Below are positions 7,258 to 16,656 of a stretch of DNA of 64,000 nt, piece by piece. A model generated the notes under the pieces. The model was not told the DNA's origin, searched no databases, and saw only the letters and a list, made by a program, of their open reading frames with translations. The stretch comes from Bacillus rubiinfantis (GTDB lineage: Bacteria; Bacillota; Bacilli; Bacillales; Cytobacillaceae), in NCBI GenBank assembly GCA_000752035.1, contig CCFE01000021.1, positions 248,001 through 312,000 on the forward strand, written 5' to 3'. The position numbers and the translations under genes are program-made. Each line of letters starts with the position of its first letter. Position 1 is the first letter of the stretch.

Positions 7258-9219
7258 ATGAATAAATTAAGACTATCAAAAAAATTAAACAATAGTCATA
7301 TTACATTTTTTATAATTGCCGTTGTATTATTTTGGATTAAAACGTATACGGCTTATCAAATTGAATTTAATCTTGGAATTGATAATAATTTACAGAAGTT
7401 TTTGCTACTGATTAACCCGCTAAGTTCAGCACTGTTCTTTTTTGGGCTGGCTTTGCTTTTTAAAAAGCGAACAAAGCTGGTTATGATTATAACTAACTTT
7501 ATATTATCGTTCTTATTATACGCAAATATTGCCTATTATCGCTTCTTCAATGACTTTATTACGGTTCCTGTCTTATTGCAGACCAAAACCAATGCTGGAC
7601 AGTTGGGGGACAGTGCATTATCGTTAATGTCTCCTTTCGATATTTTTTATTTCGCTGATTTCTTTATTCTAATTGCTTTAGCCTTTACTGTATTTAAAAA
7701 GGTAACGGTAACGAATAGAAAGTCATTTAAAATTGTTCTGTTATTTGCAATAACAACATTTCTATTTAATTTAGGTCTGGCGGAAAAAGATCGACCACAG
7801 TTGTTGACTCGCTCATTTGACCGAAACTATCTAGTGAAATACCTTGGTGCCTATAACTTTACGATTTATGATGTAATTCAAAACATTAAATCATCTAGCC
7901 AGCGTGCATTGGCTGATTCAAGTGATATTACTGATGTGGAGAACTACCGGAAAGCAAATTATGCCGAACCAAATTCAACATATTTTGGCAAAGCTAAAGG
8001 CATGAATGTGATATATATTTCCCTAGAGTCATTTCAAACTTTCTTGATTGATTATAAAATGCCAGATGGACAAGAAGTAACTCCATTTTTAAATTCATTA
8101 ACACGTAATAAAAATACATTTTATTTTAATAATTTTTACCATCAAACTGGTCAAGGGAAAACTTCTGATGCTGAATTTCTAATGGAAAATTCCCTGTATC
8201 CGATGGCTCAAGGGGCTGTCTTTGTCAACAAAGCGCAAAATACGTACCAAGCTATGCCTGCAATATTAAAAGGAAAAGGGTACAGTTCAGCTGTATTCCA
8301 TGGGAACTATAAAACTTTCTGGAATCGTAACGTTATTTACAAGGCATTTGGTTACGATCAGTTCTTTGATGCTGAATTTTACAATATGACGGATGAAAAT
8401 ACTAAAAACTATGGCCTAAAGGATATACCGTTCTTTAAAGAATCCATACCAATGTTGACGGGCTTAAAGCAGCCATTCTATACGAAGTTTATAACATTAT
8501 CTAACCATTTCCCATTCGCGATGGATCCAGGCGATACTGATTTCCCTGCAGGTGATTATGGAGATACGGTTGTGAATCAATATTTCCAATCAGCACACTA
8601 TATGGACCAAGCGTTGGAGCAATTCTTTAAAGATTTAAAGGCATCAGGTTTATATGATCATACAATGGTTGTTATGTATGGTGACCACTATGGTATTTCT
8701 GAGAATCATAATGAAGCTATGGCTAAGGTACTGGGTGTAGATGAGATTACTCCAGCTATCAATGCGAAGTTACAACGTGTACCACTGTTTATTCATGTTC
8801 CTGGTGTAAAAGGTGGCATTCAAAATCAAGTAGGTGGGGAAGTTGACGTTCGGCCAACAGTTCTTCACTTATTAGGAATTGACACTAAAGACTATATGGA
8901 ATTTGGCTCTGATCTTTTGTCAAAACAGCATCGTAACTGGGCCTTATTCCGTAACGGAGACTTCGTTTCAAAAGACGTACTACAAGTAAAAGATAAATGT
9001 TATTCAGCTAAAACAGATGAATTATTGGAAGACTCGAGCGCTTGTGCGGAAATTTCCGAAAATGTTAATACTGAATTACAAATGTCAGATGAAATAGTCT
9101 ATAAGGATTTACTACGATTCTATAAGCCAGAAGGATTTACACCAATTAATCCTAATGATTATGATTACTTAGGACCTAATTCAAAAACGGAGACAAAATC
9201 TACAGAAAATGATAACTAA
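7258..9219 (+). CDS. ltaS: Lipoteichoic acid synthase (LtaS family)
   Basis: It polymerises glycerol phosphate from phosphatidylglycerol into lipoteichoic acid on the outer membrane face. The 653-residue protein has five N-terminal transmembrane helices (to about residue 190), then an extracellular sulfatase-fold domain. The catalytic threonine lies in GQGKTSDAEFL, and metal and substrate residues in YGDHYGIS. SQRALADSS between the two domains resembles the signal-peptidase site that releases the LtaS ectodomain. The start at 7258 follows AGAGGAG with a 7-base gap; an earlier in-frame start overlaps the SD. Bacillus genomes carry several LtaS paralogues (LtaS, YfnI, YqgS, YvgJ), and I cannot say which this is. 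Confidence 0.9.
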   Translation: MNKLRLSKKLNNSHITFFIIAVVLFWIKTYTAYQIEFNLGIDNNLQKFLLLINPLSSALFFFGLALLFKKRTKLVMIITNFILSFLLYANIAYYRFFNDFITVPVLLQTKTNAGQLGDSALSLMSPFDIFYFADFFILIALAFTVFKKVTVTNRKSFKIVLLFAITTFLFNLGLAEKDRPQLLTRSFDRNYLVKYLGAYNFTIYDVIQNIKSSSQRALADSSDITDVENYRKANYAEPNSTYFGKAKGMNVIYISLESFQTFLIDYKMPDGQEVTPFLNSLTRNKNTFYFNNFYHQTGQGKTSDAEFLMENSLYPMAQGAVFVNKAQNTYQAMPAILKGKGYSSAVFHGNYKTFWNRNVIYKAFGYDQFFDAEFYNMTDENTKNYGLKDIPFFKESIPMLTGLKQPFYTKFITLSNHFPFAMDPGDTDFPAGDYGDTVVNQYFQSAHYMDQALEQFFKDLKASGLYDHTMVVMYGDHYGISENHNEAMAKVLGVDEITPAINAKLQRVPLFIHVPGVKGGIQNQVGGEVDVRPTVLHLLGIDTKDYMEFGSDLLSKQHRNWALFRNGDFVSKDVLQVKDKCYSAKTDELLEDSSACAEISENVNTELQMSDEIVYKDLLRFYKPEGFTPINPNDYDYLGPNSKTETKSTENDN

Positions 9220-9222
9220 TTA

Positions 9223-9247
9223 AGAGAGGGAAACCTCTCTTGTTTTC
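9223..9247 (+). terminator. Terminator of the LTA synthase gene
   Basis: The stem AGAGAGGG / CCTCTCTT, with an AAA loop, is followed by GTTTT. Confidence 0.8.
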
Positions 9248-9363
9248 TCTAAATTTTGGGTAATCCGATGCGATGTATTGACATTTCAGAAACACATTAT
9301 CCTTGTTTAGATGTTTAGCCATTCCGACCAGAGGCCTCAGCATATACACAAATAATAAATATG

Positions 9364-9396
9364 AAAAAAAGGCTGAGACTTGACTCAGCCTTTTTC
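9364..9396. terminator. Bidirectional terminator
   Basis: The stem AAGGCTGAG / CTCAGCCTT is flanked by A and T runs. It serves the minus-strand YjcZ-like gene and possibly leftover ltaS transcripts. Confidence 0.75.
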
Positions 9397-9422
9397 TGTG
9401 AGGAAAGAACAGATTTTATCGC

Positions 9423-9518
9423 TTAGTAAAATCCGCCATAATAAGAACCGACAATGACTAATAGGATAAACAGAACCACAATCAGGACAAATCCTGAGTT
9501 TCCACCACCGTTACTCAT
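9423..9518 (-). CDS. YjcZ-type sporulation membrane peptide
   Basis: A 31-residue peptide with a glycine-rich head (MSNGGGNSG), a single hydrophobic helix (FVLIVVLFILLVIVG) and a SYYGGFY tail, the layout of the YjcZ family of small spore-associated peptides. GGAGGTGG precedes the ATG. It is too short for normal ORF calling. Membrane location is clear; the role in spores rests on the family. Confidence 0.8.
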   Translation of the reverse strand: MSNGGGNSGFVLIVVLFILLVIVGSYYGGFY

Positions 9519-9759
9519 TCATTCCACCTCCTTAACTTTCTACTCCAACTTATGTAAAGGCATGTCCTTATGTATAGACGAAATACTACTAATTGTAAAA
9601 AAGGCGGTATTTTAACAGCAAAAATTGTTTTTCAGTGATTTCAATGGTTAACTGTTTGAAGAAATTGTTGCATTACTATAAAGAGACCCCCAGATTTATA
9701 AAACACTCTGCGAATCTATTAGTAAGAATAGAATTTTTTCCCTCGGGAGGTTAGATAAC

Positions 9760-9888
9760 ATGGGAATGAAGCTGATTGATATTGATACATTGCTGGAATC
9801 AACGTTCGATCTAACATCTGAGAACCTGTACTATTTCGTGAAACAGGTGGAGATTGATATGTTGCTTGATAGGACAAAGGATTGGTAA
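9760..9888 (+). CDS. Hypothetical 42-residue protein
   Basis: An acidic peptide beginning MGMKLIDIDTLLESTFDLTS with an excellent GGGAGG seven bases or so before ATG. I do not recognise it. It ends about 240 bases before the ABC transporter operon and has no clear terminator. Confidence 0.5.
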   Translation: MGMKLIDIDTLLESTFDLTSENLYYFVKQVEIDMLLDRTKDW

Positions 9889-10037
9889 AGTACAAATCTT
9901 ATTCCGCTAATCTTGAAGAAGATATTAAAAATAAACTGGGCCTCTGTGTTTGCAGCAGGTCCTTTTATTTTTTATATACTGGATACTCCTGTTTGAGAAC
10001 AACGCTTTAAAGCACAAAATTATTTTTCTGAATTCTA

Positions 10038-10066
10038 TTGCTTTTATACTAGAAAAATACTAGAAT
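10038..10066 (+). promoter_or_regulatory. Putative sigma-A promoter of the ABC transporter operon
   Basis: TTGCTT, a 17-base spacer and TAGAAT lie about 60 bases before the start codon. A near-repeat TACTAGAAAAA / TACTAGAATAA covers the -10 region. Confidence 0.5.
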
Positions 10067-10124
10067 AATTTTTAATATAAGAATTTTTTAAACTTTTAGC
10101 CAAATCAAGGGGAGGAAATAAAGA

Positions 10125-11126
10125 ATGAAGAAAAAAGTAAAGGGTCTGTCGCTAGCCTTAGCGGGAATGCTGTTGCTAGCAGGGTGTGGCAGTAAAGAAT
10201 CGTCATCTGGAGATGAAAAAAAGCAAGATACCAAAAAGGAATTTACAGTTGGTATTTCACAATTTGCTCCACATCCATCGTTAGATGCTGCAACTAAGGG
10301 GTTTAGGGAAGCTTTAGCTGATAAAGGAATAACCGTAAAATTTGATGAACAAAATGCCCAGGCAGATCAAAATAATACTCAAACGATTGCCAAGAACTTT
10401 GTCGGTGACAAAGTAGACTTAATTTTCGCTAATGCGACGCCTAGTGCAATTGCTGCATTAAACGCAACAAAAGATATCCCAATTATTTTTACTTCAGTAA
10501 CAGATCCAGTTGGAGCAGGACTAGTAGAGGCCTTTGATAAACCAGGTAAGAACATTACAGGGACTACGGATAACCATCCCGATGCAACAAAGAAAACGAT
10601 TGACTTTATTACTGATGAAGTTAAGGCAAAAAATGTTGGTGTCATTTATAACGCAGGTGAACAAAATTCAGTTGTTCAAGTTGATGAGGTAAAAAAATTA
10701 GTGGAACAAAAGGGTGCAAAGCTTGTTGAGGTATCTGTGGCTAATACTTCGGAGGTAAAACAGGCAAGTGAGTCTTTAGTTGGCCGTGTCGATGCAATCT
10801 ATGTTCCAACCGACAATACTGTTGTAACGGCACTTGATGCTGTAATCGCGGTGGCAAACAATAAAAAAATTCCACTATTTGTTGGTGAACTTGACTCAAT
10901 GAAAAAGGGCGCTGTTGCTGCAAGTGGATTTGATTATTACGATATTGGCTATCAATCTGGGGAAATGGCTGCTGAAATCTTAAACGGAAATAAAAAGGCA
11001 TCCGATATTCCGGTAGAGCTGCCAAAAAGCTTAAAGCTAGTGATTAACAAAAAAGCTGCCGAGGCCCAAGGGTTAACAGTGAAAGAGGAATGGAGCAGTC
11101 TTGGGGAGTTTTATGAGGAAAAATAA
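10125..11126 (+). CDS. ABC transporter substrate-binding lipoprotein (TrpX-like family)
   Basis: A 333-residue lipoprotein with the lipobox LLLAGC at about residue 20, followed by a linker rich in Ser, Asp and Lys, and a two-lobe periplasmic-binding fold of the ABC_sub_bind (DUF534) family. Segments such as VDLIFANATPSAIAALN and IIFTSVTDPVGAG are typical. Streptococcal members (TrpX) bind tryptophan, but the ligand here is unknown and no T-box or riboswitch is seen upstream. It is the first gene of an operon with a permease and an ATPase. Confidence 0.9.
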   Translation: MKKKVKGLSLALAGMLLLAGCGSKESSSGDEKKQDTKKEFTVGISQFAPHPSLDAATKGFREALADKGITVKFDEQNAQADQNNTQTIAKNFVGDKVDLIFANATPSAIAALNATKDIPIIFTSVTDPVGAGLVEAFDKPGKNITGTTDNHPDATKKTIDFITDEVKAKNVGVIYNAGEQNSVVQVDEVKKLVEQKGAKLVEVSVANTSEVKQASESLVGRVDAIYVPTDNTVVTALDAVIAVANNKKIPLFVGELDSMKKGAVAASGFDYYDIGYQSGEMAAEILNGNKKASDIPVELPKSLKLVINKKAAEAQGLTVKEEWSSLGEFYEEK

Positions 11127-11246
11127 TCTCTGATAAGCTAAAAGATATTAATAAATAAAGGATGGCTTGGTAAGTGATAGCTAAAGACTTGGTGAATAAT
11201 TTCAGAAATTGCACAGGCCAAAAGACGGAAAGAAGGGATGATCTTA

Positions 11247-12278
11247 ATGTTTACTGCAATATTTGGATCATTTGAAGCTGGTATCATCTATGCAATAATG
11301 GCCCTAGGTGTTTATCTTTCCTTTCGAATTTTGGATTTTCCTGATTTAACCGTTGACGGCAGCTTTGTAACTGGTGGGGCGATTGCAGCCGTCATGATAA
11401 TAGGGGGAGCTAATCCATATTGGGCAACACTTGTTGCCCTATTTGCTGGATTTCTTGCCGGCTGTATGACAGGTGTACTCCATACTTTCGGGAAAATTAA
11501 TAATTTGTTAGCAGGAATCTTAATGATGATTGCTCTCTATTCAATAAACTTGCGAATTATGGGGCGTCCGAATATATCTATGTTAAATACTGAAACGGCT
11601 TTTTCTAAGATTAACGATTTGTTTGATCGTTTAGGTATTGATGCCTTTTTAAATAATATCTTATCAAAGGCTGGATTAGGCGATAATCTTCCCGAAACAT
11701 GGGGGATTCTCCTGTTTATGATTCTCGTTACATTTAATATTAAACTAGTGACTGACTGGTTTTTACAGACGGAGATTGGTTTGGCTATTCGTGCGACAGG
11801 TGATAATAAACGGATGATTCGCAGTTTCTCCGCTAACACAAATTTATTAACGATATTAGGCCTTGGTCTTTCGAATGCATTAGTGGCTTTTTCTGGAGCA
11901 TTAATTGCTCAGCAAGGTGGTTTTGCTGATGTTGGAATGGGTATAGGAATGATTATTATTGGTCTGGCATCTGTTATCATCGGGGAGGCTCTCTTTGGAA
12001 CAAAAACAATCTTCAGAACGACACTTGCTGTGATTGGCGGTTCAATTATTTATCGAATTGTCGTATCGTTGGCATTACGGGTTGAGTTTTTTGACCCTGG
12101 TGATGTTAAACTGATTACCGCTATTATTGTCATTGTTGCCCTGACAGCGCCGAAATTAATTGAATATTCTAAGGAGAATAAACGAAAAGCTCGCAGGAAA
12201 GCAGAGAGGGTACGGCTGTTGCATTCGTCTGTAGAAGGGAGTGGGGAACACCATGCTGCAATTAAATCAGATTCATAA
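11247..12278 (+). CDS. ABC transporter permease (BPD_transp_2 / LivH-like)
   Basis: A 343-residue integral membrane protein of the branched-chain-amino-acid/ribose permease type, with helices from residue 5 to about 315 and a basic C-terminal tail. YFRILDFPDLTVDGSF-like sequence near residue 30 is characteristic of permeases paired with DUF534 binding proteins. AGAAGGG at 11231-11237 is 9 bases before the ATG at 11247 and abuts an earlier ATG at 11238, so the later start is preferred. It overlaps the ATPase gene by 26 bases, implying coupled translation. Confidence 0.9.
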   Translation: MFTAIFGSFEAGIIYAIMALGVYLSFRILDFPDLTVDGSFVTGGAIAAVMIIGGANPYWATLVALFAGFLAGCMTGVLHTFGKINNLLAGILMMIALYSINLRIMGRPNISMLNTETAFSKINDLFDRLGIDAFLNNILSKAGLGDNLPETWGILLFMILVTFNIKLVTDWFLQTEIGLAIRATGDNKRMIRSFSANTNLLTILGLGLSNALVAFSGALIAQQGGFADVGMGIGMIIIGLASVIIGEALFGTKTIFRTTLAVIGGSIIYRIVVSLALRVEFFDPGDVKLITAIIVIVALTAPKLIEYSKENKRKARRKAERVRLLHSSVEGSGEHHAAIKSDS

Positions 12279-13047
12279 GATATTCAATGAAGGTACACCT
12301 GATGAGAAAGTCGCCATTGATCAGATAAATCTCACTCTCCAACCTGGTGATTTCGTTACTGTTATTGGTAGTAACGGTGCTGGAAAGTCAACCCTAATGA
12401 ATATCATCTCAGGGGTATTATTTCCAGATATAGGAGAAGTAGTGTTAGATGGAAAAGATGTAACCAATCTGACGGAATACAGTCGTTCAAAGATGATCGG
12501 GCGTGTTTTTCAAGATCCGATGGCAGGGACGGCTCCTAATATGACGATTGAAGAAAATTTGGCAATGGCATACTCCCGCAATAAAACGAGGACACTGCGA
12601 CGTGGAGTGACTCATAAACGACGTGACTATTTCCGCGGAGTACTTGAAACCTTACATCTCGGTTTAGAAAATAGACTTGGTGCAAAAGTTGGATTATTAT
12701 CAGGGGGAGAGCGACAGGCACTTTCACTTCTCATGGCAACCTTTACTGAACCCGCCATCCTCCTTCTGGATGAACATACTGCGGCTCTTGATCCCTCAAG
12801 GGCAGAACTAATTACAAATATTACGAAGGAAATTGTCGAACGCTATCAATTGACCACATTAATGGTAACTCATAATATGCAACAGGCCATTGATCTTGGT
12901 AATCGGCTGATTATGATGGATAAGGGACAGATTATCCTTGAAGTGAATGAGGAAGATAAGCAGCAGTTAACGATTGAGGGTTTATTAAATGAGTTTAAAC
13001 GAATTCGTGGGTCACAAATGGCTAGCGACAGGGCTGTTCTTTCATAG
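12253..13047 (+). CDS. ABC transporter ATP-binding protein
   Basis: The 264-residue ATPase of the preceding importer. Walker A is GSNGAGKST, the signature is LSGGERQALS, Walker B is ILLLDEHTAALDP and the switch histidine is in VTHNM. The signature departs slightly from LSGGQ, as is usual in the LivF/TrpZ-like group. I chose the ATG at 12253 (MLQLNQIHKIF) over an in-frame GTG at 12241 because family members begin there and GGGAG lies upstream. Confidence 0.92.
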   Translation: MLQLNQIHKIFNEGTPDEKVAIDQINLTLQPGDFVTVIGSNGAGKSTLMNIISGVLFPDIGEVVLDGKDVTNLTEYSRSKMIGRVFQDPMAGTAPNMTIEENLAMAYSRNKTRTLRRGVTHKRRDYFRGVLETLHLGLENRLGAKVGLLSGGERQALSLLMATFTEPAILLLDEHTAALDPSRAELITNITKEIVERYQLTTLMVTHNMQQAIDLGNRLIMMDKGQIILEVNEEDKQQLTIEGLLNEFKRIRGSQMASDRAVLS

Positions 13048-13120
13048 GAGGAATCGAGAGGCAGCTGAATTGCTAGTTTTAAGATCATCGGAGTAACATA
13101 ATATTGTATTGAGTTTGTTT

Positions 13121-13153
13121 GAAACATCCTTTTATCGGGATGTTTCTTTCATT
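13121..13153 (+). terminator. Terminator of the ABC operon
   Basis: The stem GAAACATCC / GGATGTTTC, with a seven- to eight-base loop and a TTTCATTT tail. Confidence 0.75.
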
Positions 13154-13221
13154 TACGCAAGAATTATTTGCTAAAATATCTGTAAGAGAATGGGATAGAT
13201 GAACAATAAAGGAGTGTCAAC

Positions 13222-13851
13222 ATGGAACTGGAAGATATTTTTGCAAAATTAAAGCAGCATCAGCCTGCTATCTTAGGAATAAGTGAGTTTTCGAAATATG
13301 CCGTGATGATTCCGTTAGTGCAAAAGAGTGATGGAATTCATGTTTTATTTGAGGTTCGTTCGCTCCAGTTAAGGCGGCAGCCAGGGGAAATATGTTTTCC
13401 TGGGGGGAGAATTGACCCGCAGGATCGCGATGCAAAGGATGCTGCCATCCGTGAGACTAGTGAGGAATTAGGGTTAGAGGCAAATGACATAACAGAGGTG
13501 TATCCGCTTGATTTCATGGTTTCGCCTTTTGGAATGATGATTTATCCGTATGTTGGTCTCCTTACAAGACCAGAGAAAATTCAATCAAATCCTGAAGAGG
13601 TTGGCGAACTCTTCACTGTCCCTCTGAGTTTTTTTAAGAATCATGAGCCTGACATCCATTTTGTTGAGTTTAAAGTGGTCCCGAAGCTTGATTTTCCGTT
13701 TGCTTTAATACCAGGTGGAAAAAATTACTACTGGCGAACGAGAGGCATGGAAGAGTATTTTTACGTCTATCGAGACAAAGCAATCTGGGGCTTAACCGCT
13801 AGAATACTTGCTCATTTTATTGAACTCATACAAAAAAGGAAGGATCAATAA
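13222..13851 (+). CDS. Nudix hydrolase, CoA pyrophosphatase type
   Basis: A 209-residue Nudix protein. The CoA-type signature LQLRRQPGEICFPGGRID is followed by a Nudix box ending REtsEELGL (AAIRETSEELGL); the conserved glutamate after the glycine pair is replaced by Asp. By family it would cleave CoA and acyl-CoA to 3',5'-ADP and phosphopantetheine. It has its own SD (GGAGTG) and stands alone. Confidence 0.85.
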   Translation: MELEDIFAKLKQHQPAILGISEFSKYAVMIPLVQKSDGIHVLFEVRSLQLRRQPGEICFPGGRIDPQDRDAKDAAIRETSEELGLEANDITEVYPLDFMVSPFGMMIYPYVGLLTRPEKIQSNPEEVGELFTVPLSFFKNHEPDIHFVEFKVVPKLDFPFALIPGGKNYYWRTRGMEEYFYVYRDKAIWGLTARILAHFIELIQKRKDQ

Positions 13852-13861
13852 AAAACCGCTG

Positions 13862-13897
13862 TCCACTGTAAAAAGACAAATGTCCATATACAGTGGA
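13862..13897. repeat. Inverted repeat between the Nudix and aspartokinase genes
   Basis: Perfect 9-base arms TCCACTGTA / TACAGTGGA are separated by 18 bases. No T run follows on the plus strand. It may be a weak minus-strand terminator or an operator before the aspartokinase gene. Confidence 0.4.
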
Positions 13898-13966
13898 AAA
13901 AACTCTTGATTATTTTCTAAATTGTAATAAAATTAAAACTATATTTTTATTTTAGGAGATGTAATC

Positions 13967-15328
13967 ATGAAGGTAGTTAAATTTGGCGGTTCATCTTTAG
14001 CATCAGGGGAACAATTAGAGAAGGTGTATGAAATTATTGTTTCCGATCCAGAGCGGAAGGTTGTGGTCGTTTCTGCACCTGGTAAACGTTTTTCAAAGGA
14101 TAGTAAGGTTACAGATTTATTAATAGATTGTGCCCAAAGGTGTTTGAAACAGATGGACCCTGGGGAGCAGTTTGCCACTGTAGTGGACCGGTATGCCGAA
14201 ATAGCTGCTGAACTGATGCTTCCTGAGGAAATTATCAGTGAAATTAAAGCGGATATCGCTGCCAGGCTTGAAGCAGATAAGAGTAACCCTGACAGGTTCA
14301 TGGATTTTGTTAAAGCAAGCGGGGAGGATAATAATGCCAAATTAGTGGCTGCTTTTTTTCGAAGCCGGGGCATTGAAGCCTATTATGTAGATCCAAAAGA
14401 AGCCGGGTTGTATGTGACGAATGATCCTGGAAATGCTCAGGCACTACCGGAGGCTTATGAACAACTACATAAGTTGCGGGACCGTTCAGGGATTCTCATT
14501 TTTCCTGGTTTCTTTGGCTATAGTAAGGAAGGTGAGGTTTTTACATTCTCACGAAGCGGTTCAGACATTACTGGTTCCATCCTTGCAAATGCATTAAAAG
14601 CTGATTTATATGAAAATTTTACTGATGTTGATGCTGTGTATGCAGTCAATCCGTTCATTATCAACCGACCAAAGGAAATTAAAGAGCTAACATATCGGGA
14701 AATGAGAGAATTGTCTTATGCCGGTTTTTCCGTCTTACATGATGAAGCACTTGTTCCTGCTTATCGAGCAGGAATACCAGTCCAAATTAAAAATACCAAT
14801 AACCCTCAAGCACAAGGAACGAGAATTGTCTCTGAACGTGATAATACCAATGGCCCAGTGATTGGGATTGCCAGCGATGAAGGATTTTGCAGTATCTATG
14901 TGAGTAAATACTTAATGAATCGCGAAATCGGCTTTGGTCGGAAATTACTTAGTATTTTAGAGGATTTTGGTTTGTCGTATGAACATACACCCTCGGGCAT
15001 TGATGATCTATCAGTTATATTACGCGAAAATCAACTAACAGCTGGAAAGGAAGCAGCGATTCATCATCGGATTAAAACAGAACTTCATGCAGATGAGGTT
15101 AAATTTGAACATAGTCTTGCGCTTATAATGGTAGTAGGAGAAGGGATGCGTCATAATATCGGTACAATGGCCAGAGCATCCAAGGCATTAGCCAAAGTCA
15201 ATGTGAATATTGAAATGATTAACCAGGGCTCATCTGAAGTCAGCATGATGTTCGGTGTAAAAGAAGTTGATGAGAAAAGAGCCGTCCAAGCGTTATATGA
15301 TGAATTTTTTGCGGCTGTCCCTGTATAG
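13967..15328 (+). CDS. yclM: Aspartate kinase, YclM/ThrD type (aspartokinase III)
   Basis: It phosphorylates aspartate, the first step toward threonine, lysine and methionine. The 453-residue protein begins MKVVKFGGSSLASGEQ (kinase K-FGG motif), contains VKASGEDNNAKL and FSRSGSDITGSILA, and ends in tandem ACT domains (IASDEGFCSIYVSK; INQGSSEVSMMFGV). It resembles B. subtilis YclM closely along its length. AGGAGATG lies upstream. No lysine riboswitch is present here, fitting threonine-type rather than lysine control. Confidence 0.93.
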   Translation: MKVVKFGGSSLASGEQLEKVYEIIVSDPERKVVVVSAPGKRFSKDSKVTDLLIDCAQRCLKQMDPGEQFATVVDRYAEIAAELMLPEEIISEIKADIAARLEADKSNPDRFMDFVKASGEDNNAKLVAAFFRSRGIEAYYVDPKEAGLYVTNDPGNAQALPEAYEQLHKLRDRSGILIFPGFFGYSKEGEVFTFSRSGSDITGSILANALKADLYENFTDVDAVYAVNPFIINRPKEIKELTYREMRELSYAGFSVLHDEALVPAYRAGIPVQIKNTNNPQAQGTRIVSERDNTNGPVIGIASDEGFCSIYVSKYLMNREIGFGRKLLSILEDFGLSYEHTPSGIDDLSVILRENQLTAGKEAAIHHRIKTELHADEVKFEHSLALIMVVGEGMRHNIGTMARASKALAKVNVNIEMINQGSSEVSMMFGVKEVDEKRAVQALYDEFFAAVPV

Positions 15329-15354
15329 GTAAATGAATGAGCTAGAGAGCAGTG

Positions 15355-15942
15355 CTAATGATTTTTAGCCTGCTTTTTTAATTTGTACATTGTTCTTATT
15401 CCACTTGTGCAAGCAATAATAAGGCCGCCTGACAGTCCGGCTATCATATCAATCATTGTATCTTTATTTCCGCCGCCTTGAAGTGTCATTCCAAATAACT
15501 GGTCACTGCTGAATTCATAAATCTCCCAAAGTACTGCACCAAGAGCAGAAAACGAAAAGGTAAACCAAAAAACAAACCAAGGTGAAATCTTGTCTCCGGC
15601 ATTCCGTTTGATTAAACGTTCATATAAAGCAACCCCAGTAAAAGCAATGATTCCGCCGCTGATAAAATGGATAAATGTATCCCACCAACCTAGACCGTAC
15701 CAGCTCCGGATAGAGCCTAAGTATTGTGAGCCAAATAAAAAAATTATATAGGAGATGACAATCGGCAGATTAAAGGTTAATCTGGTAAACAGTGCGAGAA
15801 ACAGGGGGATAGCACCACAGGCTATTCCACCAACGGCAACAGTTGCTTTAAATGTTTCACCGTTCATAAAGAAGTAAACAGCTAAAATGCTCATAAAAAG
15901 GACATATAACCCGCTCAATAAGATAACTATTTTCCTGCTCAT
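15355..15942 (-). CDS. Multi-pass membrane protein, paralogue of the next gene (DUF2238/YjdF-like)
   Basis: A 195-residue protein with about six transmembrane helices. Motifs GWWDTFIHFISGG and LWEIYEFSSD, then GGNKDTMIDMIAG, put conserved His, Glu and Asp residues near the membrane, a pattern seen in YjdF/DUF2238-like proteins. AGGGGG at 15952-15958 is 9 bases before the ATG at 15942 and overlaps the stop of the upstream paralogue. Function unknown. Confidence 0.75.
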   Translation of the reverse strand: MSRKIVILLSGLYVLFMSILAVYFFMNGETFKATVAVGGIACGAIPLFLALFTRLTFNLPIVISYIIFLFGSQYLGSIRSWYGLGWWDTFIHFISGGIIAFTGVALYERLIKRNAGDKISPWFVFWFTFSFSALGAVLWEIYEFSSDQLFGMTLQGGGNKDTMIDMIAGLSGGLIIACTSGIRTMYKLKKQAKNH

Positions 15943-15956
15943 AAAAATCAACCCCC

Positions 15957-16523
15957 TTAGACACTTCTCTTTTTAAACAAGATATATATACTAACAAGAA
16001 GTCCTCCACTAAAACCTACTAACAAATCAATCATTGTATCCGTATTTCCCCCTCGCTGCATCGTATGGGTTAATGTTAAGTCGCCGACAAATTCATAAAT
16101 CTCCCATAGTAGACTCGCTAAGACTGCAAGGGAGATACTAAAAAGGGAAAGAACCCATTTCGAAACTTGGCTCCGAACGGCTTCAGGAATCAGTCGTTTA
16201 AACAGAGCGATAGCCGCAAACCCGATAAAGATTCCCTTAAAAAAATGCAGGGTGGAGTCCCACCAGTGAAAATGTAAATAGAAGCTTGAAATCGACCCTA
16301 GAAATAATGTACAAAACAAAAAAAGATAATAGCAAATAATTAGTGGTATGTTAAACGGATTTTGTTTTAACTTTAATAAAAGAAGTGGTAAGGCACTAGT
16401 CAAAACCCCGCCAAGTGCAACTTGCCATCGAGAAGAATCATCTTTACTGAAAAAAAAGATAAATAATCCGACCATAAATATGATAAACAGTCCGCTCAAA
16501 GTTATGATAAGTTTCTGTTTCAT
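15957..16523 (-). CDS. Multi-pass membrane protein, paralogue of the previous gene (DUF2238/YjdF-like)
   Basis: A 188-residue membrane protein sharing HWWDSTLHFFKG, LLWEIYEFVGD and GGNTDTMIDLLVG with its neighbour, so the two arose by tandem duplication and probably form one transcript. ACGGAGG precedes the ATG at 16523; an in-frame start at 16565 would add 14 basic residues and has a poorer site. It is transcribed away from the BusR-like gene. Function unknown. Confidence 0.75.
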   Translation of the reverse strand: MKQKLIITLSGLFIIFMVGLFIFFFSKDDSSRWQVALGGVLTSALPLLLLKLKQNPFNIPLIICYYLFLFCTLFLGSISSFYLHFHWWDSTLHFFKGIFIGFAAIALFKRLIPEAVRSQVSKWVLSLFSISLAVLASLLWEIYEFVGDLTLTHTMQRGGNTDTMIDLLVGFSGGLLVSIYILFKKRSV

Positions 16524-16656
16524 GGTACGCCTCCGTCTAAATGACTTCTTTTCCATTATGTCCAAATTACCCCCATTCTAAAGGTTTTACAAGTAGGCAA
16601 CGAAAAGAGTATAGTGAAAATGAATTGTTAAAGTTTTTGATCTCGTGGAGGAAATC

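Noticed and set aside
9930..9975. Terminator after the 42-residue gene
   Set aside because: Only a short imperfect GGGCCT / AGGTCC pairing with a long loop; too weak to annotate.
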